A stretch of DNA of 13,499 nt from CBFDBT01 sp965603115 (GTDB taxonomy: Bacteria > Pseudomonadota > Alphaproteobacteria > Sphingomonadales > Kordiimonadaceae), in the NCBI GenBank assembly GCA_965603115.1, contig CBFDBT010000053.1:1-13499 (forward strand), read 5' to 3'. Numbering within the stretch: position 1 is the first letter of the stretch; every line of letters begins with the position of its first letter. The notes under the pieces are model-generated. The model had not been told where the DNA came from and searched no databases. It saw only the letters and a list, made by a program, of their open reading frames with translations. Of the stretch, positions 7,001 to 13,499 are shown one piece after another. Position numbers and translations under genes: made by a program.

Positions 7001-7475
7001 TGTCCCTTGCCTGATGTAAATAATCAAGCATTGCCGTTTCTTCAATAGCTTCAAAGCCCGGACGAATACCCGATTCTAAAGGAAAGCGGCCCAGCAGGGA
7101 TTGGCAAAAACTATGAAAGTTTTGAATAGCAAGGCCGCCCGGCAAATCCAAAACCTCGGCAAATAACTGACGGGATCTAATAAGCATATCGCTGTCAGCT
7201 TGCTCCCCCGTTCTATCCTGCAGCTCTGCTCGCAACGCATCATCCGACAGCGTAACCCAACTTGCCAGCGCCTTAAGCAAACGGTTTTTCATCTCAGCGG
7301 CGGCTGTTTTTGTAAAGGTCAGGCAGAGGATTTGATTTGGGTGAGCACCGCTTAACATTAAACGTAATACTCTTGACGTGAGCACATGGGTTTTACCCGT
7401 GCCTGCCGATGCCCCCACCCACGCAGTTAAGGCTGGTGTTGTAGCAAGAGCTTGCTTGTCGCTCAATCCGCTCAT
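4086..7475 (-). CDS. addA: Double-strand break repair helicase-nuclease AddA, alphaproteobacterial type
   Basis: AddA is the UvrD-type motor and nuclease of AddAB, which resects double-strand DNA ends and prepares them for RecA. The 1129-residue protein has a complete superfamily 1A helicase: Walker A GASAGTGKT (residues 21-29), FTKTAAAEMK, NFHSFCQSLL, Walker B ILVDEAQD (near 403), VGDAKQSIYRFQGADP, LNMSYRSG, TVHGAKGLQAPIVYLPD (near 787) and LYVALTRAEDRLYISGW. The C-terminal RecB-like nuclease is intact: GRLIH (near 977), the Glu of AEVSL, the Asp of AQVDRLL and IIDYKSN (near 1071). The ATG at 7475 overlaps the addB stop by one base (TGATG) and has GAGGAG eight bases upstream, so it is preferred over the TTG three bases earlier. 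The addB-then-addA order with coupling fits a stoichiometric complex. Confidence 0.96.
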   Translation of the reverse strand: MSGLSDKQALATTPALTAWVGASAGTGKTHVLTSRVLRLMLSGAHPNQILCLTFTKTAAAEMKNRLLKALASWVTLSDDALRAELQDRTGEQADSDMLIRSRQLFAEVLDLPGGLAIQNFHSFCQSLLGRFPLESGIRPGFEAIEETAMLDYLHQARDRVLASTRSPQGAVLAEALNLVASLAAEETFDKIMQGIDKHRGKLRHAMRSAGNMDQALIALLWRSLGTNLDEKDKNFIELIGNISDREQLKKMADSLAEKSSITNDKTTRAIYDLLADPDTKDEALLLAYQSVFLTAKSQSKAIQSIGTKKILEEDPEFLAVIKEEQDRLVQLSTQQNRVNIALRSEAIIRLGLAMMHDYENSKKHQGVVDFDDMIAKTVELLNRPDIAPWVLYKLDGSLQHILVDEAQDSNALQWQVVEKLSSEFYVGDSAQEKSRTLFAVGDAKQSIYRFQGADPDQFSAARDRVFAKAEEAGLPFEEVPLNMSYRSGKAVLTLVDSIFRQDGPAFNDLTRDNNPITHDFHRMGHGGLVELWPTQVPVRQEEQTPWQLPIQQEQAEDAAEHLAWRIARHIHSLIGKGVLESKGRLIGAGDILVLVQTRSAFVDYFVRALKVLNVPVSGRDRMTLTQELPVMDLLALGRFALQPDDDLTLATVLKSPFIGMSEEDLFEISIERKASLWQSLKQFGKEKPVFEKTVHYLREILSSADTLSSFEFYQDILGRLGGRKLLASRLSDEINDPIDEFLEQALAFEKSQAPSLEGFVDATERGDLVIKRDMEEVSDCVRVMTVHGAKGLQAPIVYLPDTIKSKGQSDPLSLLPGKKETLLPIWRGSINHVPETQAAEDAVKQLDNAEYRRKLYVALTRAEDRLYISGWETLKKTDEACWYRLIESGFKAMPDVTSQTDKAGNEVLQYRVKHVAALPSLQKEDVECVEKPALPDWVLAPIPSEPAPARPLAPSRPSDAEPAVNSPLIRKSDQRFKRGRLIHALMQWLPDVEQAKRADLAAEYLAQVAHGLSAQEQEKTWNEVERILNDDKFAAIFGSGSRAEVSLSGLVGETTISAQVDRLLVEDDRVLIIDYKSNRPPPVSDKEVPEIYIKQMRAYAEALRVIYPDKKVEAALLWTDEARLMPLAI

Positions 7476-10456
7476 CAAAGCTTCTCCTCAGATTGAGCAT
7501 AGTTATTCTGCCATTCTTTTACACGTGCCAAATGGTCATAGTCACTTCGATGGCCTGAAAGAGGAGAGGGGCGCGATAAATAAGCTGTGGTTTCCTTTGA
7601 AAATAGTTCTACCATTTTAGTTAGACCTTCAATCGCCTCTTCAATTCTAAGCTCAGGCTCATCAATTTTAGTGACCTTACAAGGAGGAACTCCACCGGAT
7701 AGTTTCCAAAAGGATAATTCAGACACTTGTGCAGAACTAATGCCTTTGAAAGTGCCTTCTTGTGCCAGCCAACCTTCCAGTGGCAACTGTGGTGCAAACC
7801 CTGCGTAGATTTGAGCAGCTCCTGGTACCCCACCGGTTTTATAATCAATGATAATAAGCGAGCCATCTGCCTTACTACTATCAATGCGATCTGCCTTGGC
7901 GGTTAATGTAAAATTGGTGTTGGGCACAAGAGCCTCAGCTTTCACTTCAACGCCAACAACCTCATGCGTTTTCTCTCGCGCCTCTTCATTTTCTACAAAC
8001 CAATTCGCTACAGTTAAAAACCGTGGCCACCAGAATGCATAAACAACAGGTTGGTTAATTACTTTTTCAAAATGTTTTTCCCCTAGAGCAATCAACCTTT
8101 GTTTGCCCGCATCGCCAAGCTTTGGGCCGTCATGTTTTAAAAAATCTTCGACAATATCATGTATCATATTGCCCTTATCCATAGCATTCGGTTTATCGTC
8201 CAAGGGCTGTAGTTTTGATAATTTTAAAATACGCTTTGCATAGAGTGCGTAAGGGTCTTTTTTCCATGTCTCTACGCTGGTCACAGGTAGCTTGGTCGGG
8301 CGATATTTTACTGGTGGCTTGGGAGCGGGGGGCGCTAATGGTGGTGCTTTTGGCAGTGTGTCCATCGCCTCAATCCAGTGTCGCCACGGCTCGCCCTCGC
8401 CCGGCAACTCACCAACAACCGCTTTAATGCGAAACAGCCAGCGGCTTGGCACTGTCGGTGTGCCTTCCACCTTTTCAGCGCGTGTCATCACAACATTTTT
8501 AGCGCCCAAAGCTTGTAGAAAATCGTGCGTTGCCTGACCCACCCTTTGCTCGGGTGTTGGTAAGCCAAACTGGCGACGCATATCCCTGTTCATCCAAGGA
8601 TCAGCCCCCGCATCAGGCGGTGAACTGCCTTCGTTTAATCCACCAATAATCATCAGATCAGCGCGCTGCAAACGGGCTTCGATCGCTCCCCATATAAACA
8701 GCCTAGGATGGCGACCCCATTTGGGGCGAACTGTGACCGCAGATAGCCACTCGGCAAAGAGCGCAGGATAATCACTTGTTGTAACTGTATGATGTGGCTG
8801 CATATCATCCATCAAGCTGCTAAAATGGTTTGACAAAGCTTCCCCTGCATCCCCAGCCCAAAGACGCTTTGCGCCCTCAGTATCATTTGATGATGCCAAA
8901 TGCTCAGCCGCCTTCAAGTGCATCTCAAATATGGATGAAATCTCACTCTCGGCATCAGCTTCTAATAATTCACTCAACGCACCAAGTGGAGCAAGCGCCT
9001 GCTCTAGATAATCACAGTCCTTGGTACCCATTTTATCTGAAGCTCTAGAGGCTTCTAAAATACCAGTTAGCCCCGCCCTTGGGCGCCCTCCGCGCAAAAC
9101 ATCTTTATCAAGCTTCCTGACAAGGGATAAAAACTTAATCCTCTCAATACCCCCTGAAGCCAGTGGGTGTTTTAAAAGGGCAAGCAAAGGCACAGGCGCA
9201 AGACCTGCGTCGGCAGCAGCAATAAGCAAGCGCAGATATGTACCTACCGGTGTTTCTTCGCCTGAGATACCCGCTGAATCGTCAATATCAATGCCGAACC
9301 GCATCAAGGCCGCACGAACATGTCTTGCCAACACCCGGTCTGGCGTCACAAGCGCTGCTGTTTTGCCTTCAGTTTCAAGAGTTTCCCGCATCATAAGAGC
9401 AATGGCCGAGGCCTCTTCACGCCGCGTAGCTGTTGTGACCAAGCGCATGCCCTTAAACACTTTTTTAGCGTCCCGCTTAGACGGCGGCAACTTGAGCCAC
9501 TCTGCCGTTGTGCTGGATGGTCGCATTACCTCGCGCATAATCTCGACACGCTCGTCACTGGCACCCACAGGAAATGACACATTAGGCGCCAATGGCCAAT
9601 CTTCAATCTCGTTTCGCGACACACCTATGGCGTTTAACAGTTCTTTGAGCATATATTGGGGATGCACTTCATCAACAGCCTGCCAACAGTCATCGTCAAT
9701 GTCCCTGTCCAAACCCGGAACGACCACAGCACCCCCCGACAGACGCGCAACAACTGACAACAATTCTCTCGCAGCAGGAATAGACCCTGTTGATCCCGCG
9801 GCTATTACATCGCCCTTGGGTGGGGATTTTTGCCAAGCCCTCGCTAGATTCTTGAGCATCTTATCGCGACGAGCAGCGGGGTTCATGACTTTCATTTCCG
9901 CTAGAAACTTGGGCCATGCATCGCTGACAATTTTTAAAAAATCTAGTGTGACCTGCCAGTGACTTGATAAATTATCCGGCACAAGCTCAGCTAGCTTATC
10001 AAACGTGAGGGACTGTGTTTCAACCTGATCCATCAACTTTGCAAGCTCGCCCGCAAGACGCCAGCTTTGCGCCGAAGACATAGGGTCCCCCGCACCAACC
10101 GTTGCCCAACGCATAATCAGTTTTTGCAATTCGAGCTGTCTGCGTGTCTCAGAAATAGCCGGAGGGAAAGCTGTATCATCACTGTTGAGCCCAGCGCCTA
10201 GAAATGTAATTTCTTCTTCATCCACATCGCCGATGGGGCGCATCAGTGGCAACAGACAAACCTTGCCATCATTGATACGTAAAAAAGCTTCACTCAGCGC
10301 CCGCACTGCGCGACGGTTTGGAAGTAAAATAATAAGCTCTGATAAGCGTAGCGGGTCTGCCTCGACGCGCGCTAGCAAACCCATCGCCAGCGCATCAGCA
10401 AAAGGCAGATTTGGCGCTATGGTATAAAGCGTTGGTATGCCAGCTCTTGTAGTCAT
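7475..10456 (-). CDS. addB: Double-strand break repair protein AddB, alphaproteobacterial type
   Basis: AddB is the partner nuclease/scaffold of AddA. The 993-residue protein belongs to the alphaproteobacterial form: the N-terminal helicase-like region has LIILLPNRRAVRALSEAFL (residues 41-59) and no Walker A, so it is not expected to be an ATP-driven motor. Several family-like blocks follow (FIWGAIEARLQRADLMIIGG, WMNRDMRRQFGLP, LPVTSVETWKKDPYALYAKRIL). The C-terminal nuclease has the His of MIHDIVEDFL (near 765), the Glu of VGVEVK, the Asp of AKADRID (near 852) and IIIDYKTGG (near 866). The cysteine pattern of the iron-sulfur site of Bacillus AddB is not seen; only four scattered cysteines occur. 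The ATG at 10456 has GGGGAAG upstream and overlaps by one base the stop of a 25-codon ORF. Confidence 0.95.
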   Translation of the reverse strand: MTTRAGIPTLYTIAPNLPFADALAMGLLARVEADPLRLSELIILLPNRRAVRALSEAFLRINDGKVCLLPLMRPIGDVDEEEITFLGAGLNSDDTAFPPAISETRRQLELQKLIMRWATVGAGDPMSSAQSWRLAGELAKLMDQVETQSLTFDKLAELVPDNLSSHWQVTLDFLKIVSDAWPKFLAEMKVMNPAARRDKMLKNLARAWQKSPPKGDVIAAGSTGSIPAARELLSVVARLSGGAVVVPGLDRDIDDDCWQAVDEVHPQYMLKELLNAIGVSRNEIEDWPLAPNVSFPVGASDERVEIMREVMRPSSTTAEWLKLPPSKRDAKKVFKGMRLVTTATRREEASAIALMMRETLETEGKTAALVTPDRVLARHVRAALMRFGIDIDDSAGISGEETPVGTYLRLLIAAADAGLAPVPLLALLKHPLASGGIERIKFLSLVRKLDKDVLRGGRPRAGLTGILEASRASDKMGTKDCDYLEQALAPLGALSELLEADAESEISSIFEMHLKAAEHLASSNDTEGAKRLWAGDAGEALSNHFSSLMDDMQPHHTVTTSDYPALFAEWLSAVTVRPKWGRHPRLFIWGAIEARLQRADLMIIGGLNEGSSPPDAGADPWMNRDMRRQFGLPTPEQRVGQATHDFLQALGAKNVVMTRAEKVEGTPTVPSRWLFRIKAVVGELPGEGEPWRHWIEAMDTLPKAPPLAPPAPKPPVKYRPTKLPVTSVETWKKDPYALYAKRILKLSKLQPLDDKPNAMDKGNMIHDIVEDFLKHDGPKLGDAGKQRLIALGEKHFEKVINQPVVYAFWWPRFLTVANWFVENEEAREKTHEVVGVEVKAEALVPNTNFTLTAKADRIDSSKADGSLIIIDYKTGGVPGAAQIYAGFAPQLPLEGWLAQEGTFKGISSAQVSELSFWKLSGGVPPCKVTKIDEPELRIEEAIEGLTKMVELFSKETTAYLSRPSPLSGHRSDYDHLARVKEWQNNYAQSEEKL

Positions 10457-10533
10457 TACACTTCCCCAAGAGACAATAATTTTTGTTCAGAAAGCGAAAT
10501 GATTTGCCGCTCTTTCGCCCGACTATCCGTCAT
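10456..10533 (-). CDS. 25-codon mini-ORF bridging tsaE and addB; possible gene remnant
   Basis: I do not recognise this product. The ORF starts at an ATG (10533-10531) that overlaps the tsaE stop by four bases (ATGA) and ends in TAA (10458-10456), which overlaps the addB ATG by one base (TAATG). It thus fills the 73-bp gap precisely. The peptide begins MTDSRAKERQII, ends LSLGEV, and is hydrophilic. An AAAGG at the end of tsaE could serve as its ribosome binding site. It may be a leader that carries ribosomes from tsaE to addB, or a scar left by deletion of genes usually found here (an AmgK-like kinase and a MurU-like nucleotidyltransferase). A chance open frame this short is also possible, but both perfect overlaps argue somewhat against it. 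Confidence 0.4.
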   Translation of the reverse strand: MTDSRAKERQIISLSEQKLLSLGEV

Positions 10534-11024
10534 GCCTTTGCCTTTAAAGCACTGAGTCTATCTGCCCAAGTGGGCGGCACGCATACAGTGATGGCGCGCG
10601 GCAACTCTTCCATATCATCAGTGCCGGGTAATATTTCAAACTTGAGTGTCAAAGCCGCTTCTCTCCACGCCTTGTCTAAGCGGTCCGGCCATTCAACAAT
10701 CACCACACTATCATCGCGCACCTCCTCTAAGCCCAGCTCATAAAGCTCCTCAGGGTCACTCAGGCGGTAAAGGTCTGCGTGCCATATATCCGGCTTTCCA
10801 GAGGCTTCATACGATTGCACAATGGTAAAGGTCGGGCTTGGCACTTCTGTTTGCGGATCTGAGCGATAAGCTCGAATAAGCGCACGTGCAAAGGCACTTT
10901 TGCCTGCCCCAAGATCCCCTTCAAGGGCTAGCAAATCTCCAGCTTGTAAAAGTGAGGAAATCTCCTCTGCCAGTGCATGTGTGTCACTAAGACTGGTCAT
11001 TTTAAACTCGATAGTGTCAGTCAT
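10530..11024 (-). CDS. tsaE: tRNA threonylcarbamoyladenosine biosynthesis ATPase TsaE
   Basis: TsaE is the small P-loop ATPase that works with TsaB and TsaD in adding the threonylcarbamoyl group to A37 of ANN-decoding tRNAs. The 164-residue protein is of family length. It shows LALEGDLGAGKSAFARALIRA with the Walker A GDLGAGKS (residues 36-43), the switch-like VPSPTFTIVQSY, HADLYRLSDPEE, and VVIVEWPDRL near the end of the core. The ATG at 11024 overlaps the stop of the upstream kinase gene by one base (TAATG) and lacks a good Shine-Dalgarno of its own, so it probably depends on translational coupling; Met9 is a less likely start. The stop overlaps the following mini-ORF as ATGA. This places tsaE inside a divL-tsaE-addB-addA transcription unit. 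Confidence 0.95.
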   Translation of the reverse strand: MTDTIEFKMTSLSDTHALAEEISSLLQAGDLLALEGDLGAGKSAFARALIRAYRSDPQTEVPSPTFTIVQSYEASGKPDIWHADLYRLSDPEELYELGLEEVRDDSVVIVEWPDRLDKAWREAALTLKFEILPGTDDMEELPRAITVCVPPTWADRLSALKAKA

Positions 11025-13411
11025 TATAATTGCTCTAAAGGAAGGATACAGATAATTTTCAATCCTTGACCAACACCGCCAACCAGCTCAACCCGGCCTT
11101 GATGCAATTCTACAAAGCTTCTAACTAGCGCCAAATCAAGCCCCAGCCCACCACGAGGTCCCATATTTGTCCCACGCTCAAAAGCATTCATAACCTGTTC
11201 CCATTCATCTTCAACAAGGCTTATCTTTTCATCTTCAAAGTTGAAGGAGACCATTTCATGCTCTTCTCTGTTTTTGGCTATCGACAGCCGTACATCACTG
11301 CCTTTAACGGCAAATTGAATAGCATTGATCATAAGGTTATACAAAACCTGTAGAATACGTGGACGATCCCCTTGCATCTCGCCGTAATTATCATCCATTT
11401 GCACAAAGACACCAATTCCGCTGCTTTTAATTCTTGGGCTAGCTTGCATAATCAGCTCATCAATCATTTCATTAATATTGAAAGATTCTACATTGAGCAC
11501 CATGCCGCCTGCTTCAATCACAGCAAGATCAAGCACGTCAGAAATCATATTTTTTAATTCATCAGACGCATCGAGAATATTAGATAGGTAAGTATTTTGT
11601 GTTTTGCTGACAGACCCGCCTATTCCGGTTTGTAGCATTTCAGCAAATCCTATAATTGAATTAAGAGGCGTTCTCAGCTCATAGCTCATATTGGTGATAA
11701 ATTTTGATTTAAGTCTGTCAGCAGTCTCTAAGGCCTCACTTCTTTCTTCAAGCGCGTCTTGAATGCCTATACTCGCCGTCATATCTGTCAGGCGGACCAT
11801 GGCGGCACCGTCAGGCAGTGGAACCAGCGTATAGTCCACGATTTTATCGTCTGGAAAAAGTAATCGGCCCGCACTCATTTCACGCCCAAGTGTGATTGAT
11901 TGTAATTCTTGTAATAATTTTTGCCAGTTTTCTTCTGTTACAGGGTTTAGCTCGGCGGCTAACTTAAGAATTTTCTCTAAATGAGGCTCCCCATCTAATT
12001 GATCTTGTTCCATACCCCATAGAGTACAAAAAGCGGGATTAAAAAGCTTAAGCTGACCATCACTACCAAACACGCCTACACCATCGTGCAAGCTGTCGAG
12101 TGTTTCTTTTTGAACGGCAATGAGAGTGTTATATGATCTCTCTAAAGCCAAGCGGTCAGAAACATCTTCTAGGACAATGAGCAAACCACCAAGTGGCTGT
12201 GGTTGCGCCAAAATACGATGCGTTGTGCCATCGGAAAGATACCAAAATTCTTCGTGGGGTTCTATGAGTTCACTGTAGCTATCAAGAACACTCTTCTTCC
12301 ACTCTGGATAATTGGCATTGTCGGGCAGTCTTCGTCTATCTCTTAATCCATCGAACAGTTCACTTTGGTTTGGTTCTTTGGATAGCCACTCCTCTGGTAA
12401 CTGACTAAATCGTAAAAATGCATTATTGTAAAATCTCAGAATTTTATCTGGACCAAAAATTGCCACTGGAGACTGAAGGCGGTTCAATGTCTCAGACTGG
12501 GCCTCAAGCACGCGATTAAGTTCTGCGTATGCTTCTTCTTGGCCAGTAACATCAACAGCAACTCCAACAATAGAAGAGTTTTCCTTAATTGCAGAATTTG
12601 TAACATCCAAAGCTCGGCGCTTGCCTTTTATGATAGAATATTGTGTCTTCTTAATGGTCTTGCCTGTTTTAAAAACTTCTTGGGCAATTCTCCTAAAGCT
12701 TTGATAACCAGCCATTTCTGTGAGTTCGATATTATTCCTGATCACATTTTGTGCAGATCCACCCTCTACCGCATCAACGTAGGCCGCATTAACTTTCTCA
12801 AGTTTAAGAGAAGCATCTCTTTGCCACACAGGAAAAGGTAAAGCATCTATCATCTTTCTAAGCCCAGATGCCGCTCTTTCTTCCCCTCGTAAACTAGCCC
12901 CTTCACCGAAATCTTGTATTTGCATCTCTTCAATCCACAAAACGGCTATTGGCCAATTGGGTTCAGAGTTTGAGAGTATTTGAATGTCTACCAAAGCTCC
13001 AGGTCGATTAGGCCCGAGAGAAACCTCAATTGGGGCTGCATTGGCTACACCACTTACCAAAATATCTTTTATTTTTTCGACGATATTAACAGATAGGCCT
13101 ACATGATCTTCCTCGCTCACCAAATCGTCGAGATGCGACACTGGGCCTGTCAGACCTAGAAAAGCAAGGCAGGTATCGTCGGCTATAATACGGTCTTCTC
13201 TCCAGAGCCAAATTGGTCGCTCATAAAGAGAAAACAAAACAGTTTCATAAAATCGCACAGTATCTGCAAATTGCTCATTTTGAGTCTGCATCTGTCCCGC
13301 GCGTCTTAAAGCAAAAAGCGCAACAGCCAACCATGACAACAGCCCTAAAGCTATCAAACCTATTAGAATGTAATTATGCATTTCGGTCAAAGGATCCCCA
13401 TATCTGATCAT
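11024..13411 (-). CDS. divL: DivL-like PAS-domain pseudo-histidine kinase with Tyr in place of the phospho-acceptor His
   Basis: A 795-residue membrane-anchored sensor protein. One transmembrane helix (about 14-35) is followed by what look like four PAS-type segments (about 45-170, 190-290, 305-420, 430-545), joined by helical linkers, a DHp domain and an HATPase domain. The H-box reads NMSYELRTPLNSIIGFAEML: Tyr577 (codon TAT, 11683-11681) replaces the usual His. This is the defining trait of Caulobacter DivL, which modulates the kinase CckA in response to DivK and so controls CtrA. The N box (NLMINAIQFA, near 690) and G2 box (GGLGLDLALV, near 754) remain, but the G1 box lacks DxGxG. Length and layout match DivL. 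The start is uncertain: ATG 13411 has its purine-rich site (GCGGAG) directly adjacent, and Met11 (13381) puts the start right before the membrane helix. Confidence 0.85.
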   Translation of the reverse strand: MIRYGDPLTEMHNYILIGLIALGLLSWLAVALFALRRAGQMQTQNEQFADTVRFYETVLFSLYERPIWLWREDRIIADDTCLAFLGLTGPVSHLDDLVSEEDHVGLSVNIVEKIKDILVSGVANAAPIEVSLGPNRPGALVDIQILSNSEPNWPIAVLWIEEMQIQDFGEGASLRGEERAASGLRKMIDALPFPVWQRDASLKLEKVNAAYVDAVEGGSAQNVIRNNIELTEMAGYQSFRRIAQEVFKTGKTIKKTQYSIIKGKRRALDVTNSAIKENSSIVGVAVDVTGQEEAYAELNRVLEAQSETLNRLQSPVAIFGPDKILRFYNNAFLRFSQLPEEWLSKEPNQSELFDGLRDRRRLPDNANYPEWKKSVLDSYSELIEPHEEFWYLSDGTTHRILAQPQPLGGLLIVLEDVSDRLALERSYNTLIAVQKETLDSLHDGVGVFGSDGQLKLFNPAFCTLWGMEQDQLDGEPHLEKILKLAAELNPVTEENWQKLLQELQSITLGREMSAGRLLFPDDKIVDYTLVPLPDGAAMVRLTDMTASIGIQDALEERSEALETADRLKSKFITNMSYELRTPLNSIIGFAEMLQTGIGGSVSKTQNTYLSNILDASDELKNMISDVLDLAVIEAGGMVLNVESFNINEMIDELIMQASPRIKSSGIGVFVQMDDNYGEMQGDRPRILQVLYNLMINAIQFAVKGSDVRLSIAKNREEHEMVSFNFEDEKISLVEDEWEQVMNAFERGTNMGPRGGLGLDLALVRSFVELHQGRVELVGGVGQGLKIICILPLEQL

Positions 13412-13499
13412 CTCCGCTTTTCTTACCCATCACAAGAATAATTACGCCTTCAATCTTAAACCTTAATCTTCTTCATGAAAGCCAGCTACAACAAGTTTT

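Noticed and set aside
7473..7478. TTG at 7478 as the addA start
   Set aside because: The adjacent ATG at 7475 overlaps the addB stop as TGATG and fits the GAGGAG site.
9021..9962. 313-codon ORF on the + strand opposite addB
   Set aside because: It is a Ser/Arg/Ala-rich translation typical of the antisense of a coding frame. addB is clearly the real gene.
7475..10456. Loss of Walker A and iron-sulfur cysteines in AddB as a sign of inactivation
   Set aside because: Their absence is, as far as I know, usual for alphaproteobacterial AddB. The nuclease residues are all present.
13456..13466. TTAA half-sites upstream of divL as a CtrA box
   Set aside because: On the - strand the two TTAA are separated by 3 bases, not the 7 of the TTAA-N7-TTAA site. 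No convincing promoter was found in 13412-13499 either.

Overview
The window looks like a chromosomal segment of an alphaproteobacterium with moderate to low GC. The evidence is the gene set and order (trpB-trpA-accD-folC meeting trxA, addA, addB, tsaE and a divL-type kinase head-on), alphaproteobacterial-type AddA and AddB proteins, and a DivL-like pseudo-histidine kinase. The genus cannot be named from this sequence. Coding density is high, all complete genes look intact, and there are no rRNA, tRNA, CRISPR or prophage genes.

Left half, + strand (1-3590): the last 90 codons of trpB, then trpA (one-base stop/start overlap), accD and folC. These make tryptophan (synthase beta and alpha subunits), the carboxyltransferase beta subunit of acetyl-CoA carboxylase, and folylpolyglutamate/dihydrofolate synthase. 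Between trpA and accD lies a 265-bp segment bounded by 23-bp inverted repeats with TA at both outer edges, resembling a small non-autonomous (MITE-like) element. Its left end completes the trpA stop codon. Its right end holds the likely accD ribosome binding site. Inside are a near-consensus sigma70-type promoter with an overlapping dyad and a leader predicted to fold strongly. This is the least explained part of the window.

Right half, - strand (3638-13411): read in transcription order, a divL-like gene, tsaE, a 25-codon mini-ORF, addB and addA are packed with 1- or 4-base overlaps and look like one operon. trxA follows after a 130-bp gap with a possible promoter of its own. trxA and folC converge on one bidirectional hairpin terminator. 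AddAB processes double-strand DNA ends for recombination, TsaE supports the tRNA t6A modification, and DivL belongs to the CckA-ChpT-CtrA cell-cycle circuit.

Three points deserve attention: the inverted-repeat element with promoter and folded leader before accD; the DivL-like kinase with Tyr577 in place of the phospho-acceptor His and an unusual G1 box; and the absence of the amgK/murU-like pair often found between tsaE and addB in alphaproteobacteria, with a 25-codon ORF exactly filling that junction.
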